DNA of 64,000 nt. Source: Micromonospora sp. CB01531. GTDB lineage: Bacteria; Actinomycetota; Actinomycetes; Mycobacteriales; Micromonosporaceae. Below, in pieces: positions 1 to 8,113 of this stretch (position 1 is its first letter; each line of letters opens with the position of its first letter). Location: contig NZ_LWLS01000001.1 of the NCBI RefSeq assembly GCF_001905095.1, positions 420,581 through 484,580 of the forward strand. The letters run 5' to 3'. A program made the position numbers and the translations under genes. Below the pieces are notes generated by a model, which saw only the letters and a program-made list of their open reading frames with translations, ran no database searches and was not told where the DNA came from.

Positions 1-2
1 CC

Positions 3-548
3 GAGCGGCACGGCCGGGTCGACGTCGCGTTCAACAACGCCGGCATCTCCCCGCCGGACGACGACTCCATCCTGGACACCGGGCTGGACGCCTGGGAGCG
101 GGTGCTGCGGGTCAACACCACGAGCGTCTACCTGTGCTGCAAGTACGTCATCCCGCACATGCGCCGCCAGGGCAAGGGCTCGATCATCAACACCGCCTCG
201 TTCGTGGCGTTGATGGGCGCGGCGACCTCGCAGATCGCGTACACCGCGAGCAAGGGCGGGGTGCTCGCGATGACCCGGGAGCTGGGCGTGCAGTTCGCCC
301 GGGAGGGGATCCGGGTCAACGCGCTCTGCCCCGGCCCGATCGCCACGCCGCTGCTGCTGGAGCTGTTCGCCAAGGATCCGGAGCGGGCGGCCCGCCGGCT
401 GGTGCACGTGCCGATGGGCCGGTTCGGCGACCCGACGGAGATCGCCGCCGCGGTGGCCTTCCTGGCCAGCGACGACGCCTCGTTCATGACGGCCGCGCAG
501 TTCGTGGTGGACGGCGGGATCACCGGCGCCTACGTGACACCAGTGTGA
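3..548 (+). CDS. SDR family NAD(P)-dependent oxidoreductase, 5' truncated by window edge
   Basis: The C-terminal 181 residues of a short-chain dehydrogenase/reductase; the reading frame is open to the first base, so the start and the N-terminal TGxxxGxG nucleotide-binding loop lie outside. Visible family marks are NNAG near the left edge, the catalytic Ser region (SIINTASFVAL), the Tyr-x-x-x-Lys pair in YTASKGG, and the ending FMTAAQFVVDGG typical of tetrameric SDRs. These enzymes interconvert alcohols and ketones with NAD(P)H in the cytosol; the substrate cannot be told. The stop TGA overlaps the first copy of a start-proximal repeat. The next gene, an amidohydrolase of the gamma-glutamyl type, may share the transcript. 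Confidence 0.9.
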   Translation, partial: ERHGRVDVAFNNAGISPPDDDSILDTGLDAWERVLRVNTTSVYLCCKYVIPHMRRQGKGSIINTASFVALMGAATSQIAYTASKGGVLAMTRELGVQFAREGIRVNALCPGPIATPLLLELFAKDPERAARRLVHVPMGRFGDPTEIAAAVAFLASDDASFMTAAQFVVDGGITGAYVTPV

Positions 549-653
549 GCGCGAGGAGTGAGCCGGGTTTGCGAGCCCCGCAGTCGCGAACGAAGGTGGC
601 GCTGTGAGCGCGAGGAGTGAGCCGGGTTTGCGAGCCCCGCAGTCGCGAACGAA
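545..653 (+). repeat. Tandem pair of a start-proximal repeat (two identical 50-nt copies)
   Basis: Copies at 545-594 and 604-653 are identical over 50 nt (GTGAGCGCGAGGAGTGAGCC... to ...GTCGCGAACGAA), 59 nt apart. Each ends in a purine-rich, ribosome-site-like tail (AAGGTGGC or AAAGGCGG) just before a GTG. Read as protein it gives a spurious N-terminus SARSEPGLRAPQSRTK on the following gene. A third, longer copy lies inverted at 11531-11640, also just upstream of a start codon. Confidence 0.85.
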
Positions 654-663
654 AGGCGGCCCG

Positions 664-1368
664 GTGAGCCGGCCGATCATCGGGATAACCGCGTACGTCG
701 AGCCGGCCGGCTGGGCGGTGTGGCGGGACGTCCCGGCGGCGCTGGTGCCGCAGGCGTACGTCCGGGCGGTGACCGCCGCCGGCGGCCGCGCCGTGGTGCT
801 GCCCCCGGACGACGCGGACGCGGACGTGCTGCGGGTCCTCGACGGGCTGCTGCTGGCCGGCGGCGCGGACGTCGGCCCGGAGCGGTACGGCCAGCCGCCC
901 GACCCGCGTACCGAGAGCCGGCCGGACCGGGACGCCGGCGAGCTGGGCCTGCTGACCGCCGCACTCGCCGCCGACGTGCCGGTGCTCGGCGTGTGCCGGG
1001 GCATGCAGCTGCTCGCGATCGCCCACGGCGGCGCCTTGCACCAGCACCTGCCGGACGTGGTCGGCCACGACGGGCACCGGCCGGCGCCCGGGGTGTACGG
1101 CGTCCATCCGGTCCGGTTCGCCCCGGGCAGCCTGGCCGCGGCGGTGATGGGCGGGGTGGACCGGGTCAACTCGTACCACCACCAGGGGGTGGCCGACCCG
1201 GGCAGCCTGACCGCCACCGGCTGGGCCGACGACGGGGTCGTGGAGGCCGTCGAGGACCCGGGGCGGCGCTTCCTGCTCGGGGTGCAGTGGCATCCGGAGA
1301 ACGACAAGGATCCCTGGCCGGTGGCCGCCCTGGTCCGCGCCGCCACCGGCGAACCAGTGTCCATGTGA
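664..1368 (+). CDS. Gamma-glutamyl-gamma-aminobutyrate hydrolase family protein (class I glutamine amidotransferase fold)
   Basis: Protein of 234 aa with the class I amidotransferase-like triad: nucleophile Cys in GVCRGMQLL and the His/Glu pair in QWHPEND. The family (PuuD and relatives) hydrolyses gamma-glutamyl amides such as gamma-Glu-GABA in putrescine use, in the cytosol. GTG at 664 is chosen because SRPIIGITAY is the usual family N-terminus and AAAGGCGG sits 5 nt before it. A GTG at 604 is in frame but lies inside the repeat and would add 20 repeat-encoded residues. It follows the SDR gene closely, so the two may form a catabolic operon. The substrate is inferred from the family only. 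Confidence 0.85.
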   Translation: MSRPIIGITAYVEPAGWAVWRDVPAALVPQAYVRAVTAAGGRAVVLPPDDADADVLRVLDGLLLAGGADVGPERYGQPPDPRTESRPDRDAGELGLLTAALAADVPVLGVCRGMQLLAIAHGGALHQHLPDVVGHDGHRPAPGVYGVHPVRFAPGSLAAAVMGGVDRVNSYHHQGVADPGSLTATGWADDGVVEAVEDPGRRFLLGVQWHPENDKDPWPVAALVRAATGEPVSM

Positions 1369-1372
1369 CTCA

Positions 1373-1405
1373 GATCACCGACCCCGCCGGTCGTCCTGGG
1401 TGATC
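1373..1405 (+). terminator. Stem-loop after the hydrolase gene
   Basis: GATCACC/GGTGATC pair outside and GACC/GGTC inside with a short bulge. It begins 4 nt after the stop codon. There is no T-tract, as is usual in this GC-rich group. Confidence 0.5.
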
Positions 1406-1412
1406 CGCGTCC

Positions 1413-1482
1413 GGCCCGACTCGCCGTTGACCGCTGGTTAGGCCAGGATGAGGCGTAGGTAACCAGCGTCCCGGGTCGGGCC
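1413..1482. other. Nested inverted repeat in the leader of the hybrid kinase gene
   Basis: Outer arms GGCCCGAC (1413-1420) and GTCGGGCC (1475-1482) enclose perfect inner arms CGCTGGTTA (1432-1440) and TAACCAGCG (1460-1468). It lies about 95-165 nt upstream of the kinase start. It could be an RNA element or a dyad operator. No known family is recognised. Confidence 0.45.
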
Positions 1483-1576
1483 TGCGTTTAGCTTGCTCCT
1501 CCGCCTGGGTAGGAGGCGGGGACGGCCGGCGGAGTCTGCGCCGGCCGTCGTGGACATGGCCGGAGCGGGAGGCTGC

Positions 1577-4500
1577 ATGGGCTCGGCCCAGGGGGGCGAG
1601 GACCGGGACCACGCGTCCTCGGGGGCAGTCGCGGCGCGGTTCCCACCGCTGTTGGCCGCGGCGTTCGCCGCGGGCGGTGAGATGGGCGCGCGGCTGGGTG
1701 CCTTCGAGTGGTCCGGCAGCCCGATCGGCACCCCGGACAGCTGGCCTCCGGCGCTCCGGCACGCCGTCAGCATGATGCTCTCGTCCCGGGCCCAGATCGC
1801 GATGTTCTGGGGCGAGGACCACCGCGCCTTCTACAACGACGCCTACCGGCCGACCATCGGCGACAAGCATCCGGCGGCGATCGGGCAGCCCGCCCGCGAG
1901 CACTGGGTGGAGACCTGGGACGTCCTCGGAACGCTGCTGGAGGGGGTACGCCGCACCGGCGAGCCGTACCGCGGTGAGAACCATCCCTTCGTGCTGGACC
2001 GGCACGGCTTCCTGGAGGACGTGTACTTCGACGTCTCGTACGATCCGATCCGGGACGCCGACGGCACCGTCAGCGGCGTTTTCTGCTTCGTCAACGAGAC
2101 CACCGGCCGGGTGCTCGGCGAGCGCCGGCTGCGTGCGCTGGCCGAGCTGGGCAGCCGGCTCGCCGACGTGCAGAGCACGGCGGAACTGGGCCGGTCCGCC
2201 GCCCGGGTGCTCGGCGCGCACCGGCCGGACGTGCCGTTCGGCGCGATCTGGGTGACCGACGGGGACGGCGCGCCGACGCTGGCCGGCCACACCGGAGTCG
2301 ACCCGGGCCGCCTCGCCGGTGGCCCGCCGGAGCCCGCCGCCGACGGCGCCGCCCGCGCGGTGTCCGTCGCGGACCTGCTCGGCGAGGTGCCGCCCGACGC
2401 CGCCGAGCACGCCCTGGTGCTGCCGCTCACCGCCACCAACGAGCCGGCCGGCGTGCTGCTGCTCGGGCTGGCCCGCCGGCTGCCGTTCGGCGACGACTAC
2501 CGCGACTTCGTTGACCTGGTCGCCGCTCAGATCTCCCGCGCGCTCGGCAACCAGCGGGCGTACGCGCAGGAGCGGGCCCGAGGCGCCGAGCTGGCTGCGC
2601 TGGACCGCGCCAAGACCAGCTTCTTCGCCAACGTCAGTCACGAGTTCCGCACCCCGCTCACCCTGGTCCTCGGCCCGCTGGAGGACCTGCTCGCCGACCC
2701 GGGGCTGCCCGCGGCGTACACCGAGCGGCTGAGCATGACGCACCGCAACGCGCTGCGGCTGCTCAAACTGGTCAACACCGTGCTCGACTTCTCGCGGCTG
2801 GAGTCCGGCCGGATGACCGCCCACTACCAGCCCACCGACCTGGCCGACTACACCTCCCGGCTGGCCAGCACCTTCCGCTCGGCCACCGAACGGGCCGGAC
2901 TGCGGCTGGTGGTGGACTGCCCGCCGCTGCCCGCGCCGGTCCACCTCGACCGGGACATGTGGGAGAAGATCGTCCTCAACCTGGTCTCCAACGCGGTCAA
3001 GTTCACCTTCGAGGGTGAGATCCGGGTCCGGGTCCGCCCCGGCGACGGCGTCGCCGTGCTGACGGTGGCCGACACCGGCGTCGGCATCGCGCCGGAGGAG
3101 CTGCCGCAGGTCTTCGAGCGGTTCCACCGGGTGCCCGGCGTGCGCGCCCGCACCCACGAGGGCACCGGCATCGGCCTCGCCCTGGTCCGCGAGCTGGTGG
3201 AGATGCACGGCGGGACGGTGCAGGCGGACAGCGTCGTGGAGCAGGGCACCACGTTCACCGTGACCGTCCCGTTCGGGTACGCCCACCTGCCCGCCGACCG
3301 GGTGGCCGCCCGCGCCACGGCGCCGCTGGGCGAGCCCGAACAGGCCCGGCTGCATGTCGCCGAGACCGCACTCTGGACCGACGAGATGACCGTGCCCGCC
3401 GGCCCGCCGCAGCTGGCCGAGGTGCCCGCCGGGGCAGGCCGGATCCTGCTCGCCGACGACAACGCCGACCTGCGCGAGCACGTCAGCCGGCTGCTTTCCG
3501 CCTCGTACGAGGTGGTCGCCGTCCCGGACGGCGCGGCGGCGCTGCGACTGGCCGTCGAGTCCCCGTTCGACTTGGTGCTGGCCGACGTGATGATGCCCCG
3601 GCTGGACGGTTACGGGCTGGTCAGCGCGTTGCGGGCCAACCCGGTCACCCGGCACGTGCCGATCGTGCTGCTCTCCGCCCGGGCCGGCTCGGCCGAGGAG
3701 GTCGCCGGGCTCTCGGTCGGTGCCGACGACTACCTGACCAAGCCCTTCTCCAGCCAGGAGCTGATCGCCCGGGTCCGGGCCAACGTCGAGCTGGGCCAGC
3801 TGCGTGGGCAGATCATCCGCCGGCTGCGGGCCCTCGCCGACGCGGCCGTGGCGGTCAACACCGCCCGCTCCACGGCCGAGGTGGTGCAGGTCGCCGCCCG
3901 GCACGCGCTCAGCCTCGCCGAGGCCGCCCGGGTGGCGGTCACCGCCACCGGCGCCCGGTACGAGGCCGACGGCGGCGGCGAGACGAGCACCGAACCGTCA
4001 GCCGTCCTGCCGCTGACCGGCACCAGCGGTGTGCGGCTCGGCGAGCTGCGGGTGTGGCGCCGGGAGGGCGGCGGCACCGAACAGGCCGCGCTCACCGAGC
4101 TGGCTCGGCTGATCGGCGTACGGCTGGAGAACGCCCAGCTCTACGAGGCCGAGCACCGGATCGCCACCACCCTCCAGCACAGCCTGCTGCCGCGTACCCT
4201 GCCGCAGTTGCCGGGCGCGGTGGTGGCCAGCCGCTACCTGCCCGGCAGCGCCGAGGTCGAGGTGGGCGGCGACTGGTACGACGTGATCGGCACGTCCGAC
4301 GACGAGCTGGTGCTGGTGATCGGCGACGTGATGGGCAAGGGCGTCCGGGCCGCCGCCGCGATGGGCCAGCTCCGCAACGCGCTGCGGGCGTACGTGCTGG
4401 AGGGCTACGGCCCGGGGCAGGCGCTGACCCGGCTGAACCGCCTGGTCGGTTCCACCGAGGGCGGCTCCTTCGCCACCGTGGTCTGCCTCTGGTTCTCCCC

Positions 4501-5230
4501 GCGCACCGGCCGGCTGCGGTACGCCAGCGCGGGTCATCCGGCACCCCTGGTGATCCGCGGGGACGACGTGTCGTACCTGCACGACCGGGCCCTCGGGCCG
4601 CCGGTCGGCGCGATGCCGCAGGCCGAGTACCGGACCGTCGAGGGCCAGTTGGCCCCCGGCGGCCGGCTGCTGCTCTACACCGACGGGCTGATCGAGGACC
4701 GGCAGCTCGGCATCGACGCCGGGCTCGGGCGGCTCCGGCTGGACGCCACCACCCGGGGCGAGCACGTGGCCGATCTGGTCGACGCGGTGGTCCAGCGGGT
4801 CGCCGAGCGTACCCGGCACGACGACGTGGCCGTGCTCGCGCTGGAGGCGACCGAGCTGAACCGGTTCGTGCTGCGGCTGCCCGCCGAACCGACCCGGCTC
4901 AGCGTGCTGCGCAAGCGGCTGGAGGACTTCCTGGTCGCCCACCACGTCGGCGAGACCGACCTGTTCGACCTCACCGTGGCGATCTCCGAGGCCGCCGCGA
5001 ACGCCATCGAGCACCCGGTGTCGCCGACCGAGCCGGTGATCGGCGTCGAGGTGATGATCGAGGACCGTACGGTGACGGCCACCGTGCGGGACAGCGGGCG
5101 GTGGCGGGAGTCCACCGGGTCGAGTTTCCGCGGCCGGGGGCTGGCGCTGATCCAGGCGCTCGGTGAGCTGACCGTGACCCGGTCCGGGGCGGGCACCGAG
5201 GTGACGCTGCGCCGCCGGCTGGCGGACTGA
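1577..5230 (+). CDS. Hybrid histidine kinase / response regulator / SpoIIE-type PP2C phosphatase / RsbW-like kinase fusion
   Basis: A 1217-aa cytosolic multi-domain signalling protein with no membrane segment. In order: PAS-like N-terminus, GAF-like stretch (about 175-310), HisKA with phospho-acceptor His355 in SHEFRTP, HATPase (N-box NLVSNAVKF near 468, GTGIGLAL), receiver with Asp670 in LADVMMPRLDG and Lys in LTKPF, a second GAF-like region, PP2C/SpoIIE phosphatase (GGDWYDV near 897, GDVMGKG), and a C-terminal RsbW-like HATPase (SEAAANAIEH). Known relatives use phosphorelay to steer partner-switching of anti-sigma antagonists. The adjacent STAS gene at 5258 is the obvious partner (inference). 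ATG 1577 is preferred because GGGAGG lies 4 nt upstream; in-frame starts at 1493 and 1556 lack a ribosome site. Confidence 0.9.
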   Translation: MGSAQGGEDRDHASSGAVAARFPPLLAAAFAAGGEMGARLGAFEWSGSPIGTPDSWPPALRHAVSMMLSSRAQIAMFWGEDHRAFYNDAYRPTIGDKHPAAIGQPAREHWVETWDVLGTLLEGVRRTGEPYRGENHPFVLDRHGFLEDVYFDVSYDPIRDADGTVSGVFCFVNETTGRVLGERRLRALAELGSRLADVQSTAELGRSAARVLGAHRPDVPFGAIWVTDGDGAPTLAGHTGVDPGRLAGGPPEPAADGAARAVSVADLLGEVPPDAAEHALVLPLTATNEPAGVLLLGLARRLPFGDDYRDFVDLVAAQISRALGNQRAYAQERARGAELAALDRAKTSFFANVSHEFRTPLTLVLGPLEDLLADPGLPAAYTERLSMTHRNALRLLKLVNTVLDFSRLESGRMTAHYQPTDLADYTSRLASTFRSATERAGLRLVVDCPPLPAPVHLDRDMWEKIVLNLVSNAVKFTFEGEIRVRVRPGDGVAVLTVADTGVGIAPEELPQVFERFHRVPGVRARTHEGTGIGLALVRELVEMHGGTVQADSVVEQGTTFTVTVPFGYAHLPADRVAARATAPLGEPEQARLHVAETALWTDEMTVPAGPPQLAEVPAGAGRILLADDNADLREHVSRLLSASYEVVAVPDGAAALRLAVESPFDLVLADVMMPRLDGYGLVSALRANPVTRHVPIVLLSARAGSAEEVAGLSVGADDYLTKPFSSQELIARVRANVELGQLRGQIIRRLRALADAAVAVNTARSTAEVVQVAARHALSLAEAARVAVTATGARYEADGGGETSTEPSAVLPLTGTSGVRLGELRVWRREGGGTEQAALTELARLIGVRLENAQLYEAEHRIATTLQHSLLPRTLPQLPGAVVASRYLPGSAEVEVGGDWYDVIGTSDDELVLVIGDVMGKGVRAAAAMGQLRNALRAYVLEGYGPGQALTRLNRLVGSTEGGSFATVVCLWFSPRTGRLRYASAGHPAPLVIRGDDVSYLHDRALGPPVGAMPQAEYRTVEGQLAPGGRLLLYTDGLIEDRQLGIDAGLGRLRLDATTRGEHVADLVDAVVQRVAERTRHDDVAVLALEATELNRFVLRLPAEPTRLSVLRKRLEDFLVAHHVGETDLFDLTVAISEAAANAIEHPVSPTEPVIGVEVMIEDRTVTATVRDSGRWRESTGSSFRGRGLALIQALGELTVTRSGAGTEVTLRRRLAD

Positions 5231-5257
5231 CGGCCGTCCGAGGTGGGCCGGGCGTGG

Positions 5258-5572
5258 CTAGGCGGGCGCCAGCCAGCCCTGGTCGCCGAGGCCGGAGATC
5301 TCCAGCACCCGGCGTACCTGGCGGGACGGCAGCACGGTCAGCGTGCCGGCGAACCGCTGGGCCAGCCGGACCAGCGCCTGGATCGCGGCCGAGTCGAAGA
5401 AGGTGACGCCGCGCAGGTCGAGCGTGAGGTGGGCGGCGGGCGCCCGCAGGGCGGTCTGGTACATGGTGTCGGCGGTCGCCATGTCGACCTCGCCGGTCAC
5501 CACCACCCGGAGGCGGTCACCGTCGGCCTCCGCGGTCGCGGAGAAGACGGGAGGTGCGCTCCCTTGATCCAC
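5258..5572 (-). CDS. STAS-domain anti-sigma factor antagonist
   Basis: About 104 aa and essentially one STAS domain: RLRVVVTGEVDMATADT, LTLDLRGVTFFDSAAIQALV with the phosphorylatable Ser in the DSAA loop, and LEISGL near the end. Such proteins release sigma factors by binding anti-sigma kinases when unphosphorylated. It is convergent with, and only 27 nt from, the multi-domain kinase/phosphatase gene, whose PP2C and RsbW-like domains are the expected enzymes acting on such a Ser (inference). The start is uncertain: GTG 5572 fits the domain best, while an ATG at 5641 would add 23 residues of low-complexity sequence. Confidence 0.8.
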   Translation of the reverse strand: MDQGSAPPVFSATAEADGDRLRVVVTGEVDMATADTMYQTALRAPAAHLTLDLRGVTFFDSAAIQALVRLAQRFAGTLTVLPSRQVRRVLEISGLGDQGWLAPA

Positions 5573-5655
5573 GCAGCCACAATGGCACAGCGGGCCGGGC
5601 CCGGCAACAACCCCGGGCCGGCCGCCTGTGGCGGGGCTCACCGCGGTGCCGGCGA

Positions 5656-5661
5656 TAGGGT
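5656..5661 (+). promoter_or_regulatory. -10 box of leaderless map
   Basis: TAGGGT followed by 6 nt and then ATG; fits the actinobacterial TANNNT -10 with transcription starting at or next to the start codon. No clear -35. Confidence 0.5.
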
Positions 5662-5667
5662 GTGGTC

Positions 5668-6525
5668 ATGACCGTCCGTGCGCCGCTGACCCCAGGCACG
5701 CTCTCCCCGTGGCGAGCGGTGCCCGCCCACATCCCGCGCCCCGAGTACGTGGGTAAGAAGCGTCCCCAGGAGTGGCGCGGTTCGCACGTGCAGACGCCGG
5801 AGACCATCGAGAAGATGCGGATCGCCGGCCGGCTCGCCGCCCAGGCGACCCAGCTCGCCGGCGAGCACTGCAAGCCGGGGGTGACCACCGACGAGATCGA
5901 CAAGGTGGTCCACGAGTTCCTCTGCGACCACGGCGCCTACCCGTCGACGCTGGGCTACAAGGGCTTCCCGAAGTCCTGCTGCACCAGCCTCAACGAGGTG
6001 ATCTGCCACGGCATCCCGGACTCGACGGTGCTGCAGGACGGCGACATCATCAACGTCGACGTCACCGCGTTCATCGGTGGCGTGCACGGCGACACCGACG
6101 CGACGTTCTGCGTGGGCGAGGTGAGCGAGGAGGCCCGCCTGCTGGTCGAGCGGACCCACGCGGCGATGATGCGGGGCATCAAGGCGGTCGCCCCGGGCCG
6201 CCAGATCAACGTGGTCGGCCGGGTCATCGAGTCGTACGCCAAGCGGTTCGGCTACGGCGTGGTCCGCGACTTCACCGGCCACGGCATCGGGGAATCCTTC
6301 CACAGCGGCCTCTACGTGCCGCACTACGACAGCCCGCGGCCCACCGACGTGATGGAGCCCGGCATGACGTTCACCATCGAGCCGATGATCACCCTCGGCA
6401 CCTACCAGTACGACATGTGGGACGACGGCTGGACGGTGGTCACCAAGGATCGCAAGTGGACGGCTCAGTTCGAGCACACCATCGTCGTGACCGACGACGG
6501 CTACGAGATCCTCACCCTGCCGTGA
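5668..6525 (+). CDS. map: Type I methionine aminopeptidase
   Basis: A 285-aa cytosolic metalloprotease that removes the initiator Met from nascent proteins. The five metal ligands are visible in order: Asp in INVDVTAF, Asp in GDTDATF, His in FTGHGIG, Glu in TIEPMI and Glu in FEHTIVV. The 40-residue N-terminal extension ([12 protein letters not shown]) is the SH3-binding-motif-like linker seen in the longer actinobacterial MAP paralogue. ATG 5668 is chosen because the leaderless -10 box TAGGGT ends 6 nt before it. The stop overlaps the start of the VIT1-type gene (GTGA), so the two are translationally coupled. Confidence 0.95.
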   Translation: MTVRAPLTPGTLSPWRAVPAHIPRPEYVGKKRPQEWRGSHVQTPETIEKMRIAGRLAAQATQLAGEHCKPGVTTDEIDKVVHEFLCDHGAYPSTLGYKGFPKSCCTSLNEVICHGIPDSTVLQDGDIINVDVTAFIGGVHGDTDATFCVGEVSEEARLLVERTHAAMMRGIKAVAPGRQINVVGRVIESYAKRFGYGVVRDFTGHGIGESFHSGLYVPHYDSPRPTDVMEPGMTFTIEPMITLGTYQYDMWDDGWTVVTKDRKWTAQFEHTIVVTDDGYEILTLP

Positions 6526-7238
6526 CCGACACCCCGGCTGCGCTGCGCGAGGCGCACCACGCGGACGTGTCCGGCGGCTGGCTCCGTCCGGCCGTGTTCG
6601 GCGCGATGGACGGATTGGTCACCAACATCGCCCTGATCGCCGGTGTCGGCGGGGGTGGGGTCTCCCCGCGCAGCATCGTCCTCACCGGCGCCGCCGGCCT
6701 GGTCGCCGGCGCCATCTCGATGGGGCTGGGGGAGTACACCAGCGTCCGGTCGGCCAACGAGCAGGTGGCCGCCGAGGTGGCCAAGGAACGGCGCGAGCTG
6801 GAACGGCACCCGGAGGCGGAGGCCCGCGAGCTGGCCGACGCGTGGGTCGCCCGGGGGCTGCCCCGGGATCTGGCCATGCAGGTCGCCAGCGCGGTCGGGC
6901 GCAACCCGGAGGAGGCGCTGCGGATGCACGTCCGGGAGGAGCTGGGCGTCGACCCCGACGAGCAGCCGAGCCCCTGGGCGGCGGCGATCTCGTCGTTCCT
7001 CTGCTTCTCGGTCGGCGCGCTGGTGCCGCTGCTGACCTACCTGCTCGGCTTCACCAGCCTGTGGCTGGCGCTCGGCGTCGGCGGGGTGGGGCTCTTCGTG
7101 GCCGGCGCGATCGTTGCCCGGTTCACCCACCGTCCCTGGTGGTCCAGCGGCCTGCGGCAGCTGCTGCTGGGCGCGCTGGCGGCCGGCGCCACCTATCTGG
7201 TCGGTGCCCTGATCGGCGTCCAGGGCGGCCTCGGCTGA
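6522..7238 (+). CDS. VIT1/CCC1 family transporter
   Basis: A 238-aa membrane protein. It has the family N-terminus [16 protein letters not shown], a second helix with [15 protein letters not shown], a cytosolic metal-binding-type helical segment (about 75-145, [17 protein letters not shown]...[10 protein letters not shown]), and three C-terminal hydrophobic helices. VIT1/CCC1 proteins move Fe2+ or Mn2+ out of the cytosol. The acidic EREE-type helices typical of iron sequestration are present but this does not fix the metal. GTG 6522 overlaps the map stop by 4 nt. It runs up to the convergent minus-strand gene with 10 nt between stops. Confidence 0.88.
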   Translation: MTDTPAALREAHHADVSGGWLRPAVFGAMDGLVTNIALIAGVGGGGVSPRSIVLTGAAGLVAGAISMGLGEYTSVRSANEQVAAEVAKERRELERHPEAEARELADAWVARGLPRDLAMQVASAVGRNPEEALRMHVREELGVDPDEQPSPWAAAISSFLCFSVGALVPLLTYLLGFTSLWLALGVGGVGLFVAGAIVARFTHRPWWSSGLRQLLLGALAAGATYLVGALIGVQGGLG

Positions 7239-7248
7239 CCCGGGCGGG

Positions 7249-7986
7249 TCAGCCGGTGAGGAGATCGCCGACGGTGCCGTCGACCGGGCGGCCCCGGGCG
7301 GCCAGTTCCTCGGCCTGGCGGGCCAGCACCGCGCCGACCTCGGTCATGTCCGCGCCGGCCAGGCCGGTACGCCGTACCGCGTCGCCCGGGTCCCGGAAGT
7401 AGGTGCGGCTGAGCAGCCCGTGCACCGTGGCCGCGGCCAGCCGCGCCTCGCCGAGCATGAGCAACGCCTGGTCGGTCTCGTACCACTCGGCGAGCCGGAG
7501 CGCCCGGGCGTGCGCCGCGCTGCCCCGGTACCAGGCCTGGCGGGCGGCGGCGCTGAACTCGGCCGGGCGGGCCCGGGCCAGCCGGGCCAGATGCTCGTCG
7601 CGCAGCGAACGCAGCCAGCCGGTCGGATCGTGCAGTGCGCGGGTGGTGACGTAGCGGTCGGCGGTGAGCGGCCAGAGCGGACCGATCGTCCGGGCCTGCC
7701 CCAGGTAGTCGTCCGCCCCGGCGACGGTGAGGTCGACCAGCACCCCGTCCACCCGCCGGGTGGCCGGCGACGGCCCGCTGCCCGGCCGGTACGTGGCCAG
7801 CAGCAGCCCGACCTCGCCGTCCCCGCCGCCGTCCTCGTCGCCGTGCGCGAGGGGGCCGTGCACCGCGACGGCGAGGATGTCGGCCGCGAACCGTCGCAGC
7901 GCCGCGTCGCTCACCCGCTCGGCGACCCGCCACCTGGGATCGTCCAGGTATCGGTCGGTCTCCAGTTCGCCCCCGCTGGCGTCCAC
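7249..7986 (-). CDS. Nucleotidyltransferase-fold protein, function unknown
   Basis: A 245-aa protein whose residues about 40-80 (AVAVHGPLAHGDEDGG...GEVGLLLATY) resemble the GSxxxG-x(n)-D-x-D core of the minimal nucleotidyltransferase fold, followed by a helical C-terminal half rich in Ala/Arg. The canonical GS is replaced by HG and the metal-binding D-x-D is not clear-cut, so catalysis is doubtful. It might be an aminoglycoside-type adenylyltransferase relative or a non-catalytic one. GTG 7986 is used because GGAGGT stands 4 nt before it; ATG 8085 would add a 33-residue tail unlike the family. It is convergent with the VIT1-type gene. Confidence 0.6.
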   Translation of the reverse strand: MDASGGELETDRYLDDPRWRVAERVSDAALRRFAADILAVAVHGPLAHGDEDGGGDGEVGLLLATYRPGSGPSPATRRVDGVLVDLTVAGADDYLGQARTIGPLWPLTADRYVTTRALHDPTGWLRSLRDEHLARLARARPAEFSAAARQAWYRGSAAHARALRLAEWYETDQALLMLGEARLAAATVHGLLSRTYFRDPGDAVRRTGLAGADMTEVGAVLARQAEELAARGRPVDGTVGDLLTG

Positions 7987-8113
7987 GGCCACCTCCGTTC
8001 CGCGGGCGGGCTGCCCGTCGGCGGTCCCGCACACGTCGACCGTCCACCACCCTAGCCAGGCGAGCCGGAACCACCCGGGAGCCACGCCTGGGGCTGTCCA
8101 CGCCGGACCCGAT

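Noticed and set aside
604..663. In-frame GTG at 604 as start of the amidotransferase-like gene
   Set aside because: It lies in a repeat copy and adds 20 repeat-encoded residues; GTG 664 has a proper ribosome site and family N-terminus.
1370..3904. 844-aa open frame on the minus strand opposite the hybrid kinase
   Set aside because: Arg/Gly/His/Asp-rich low-complexity translation with no domain; it mirrors the real plus-strand gene, an effect of very high GC at third positions.
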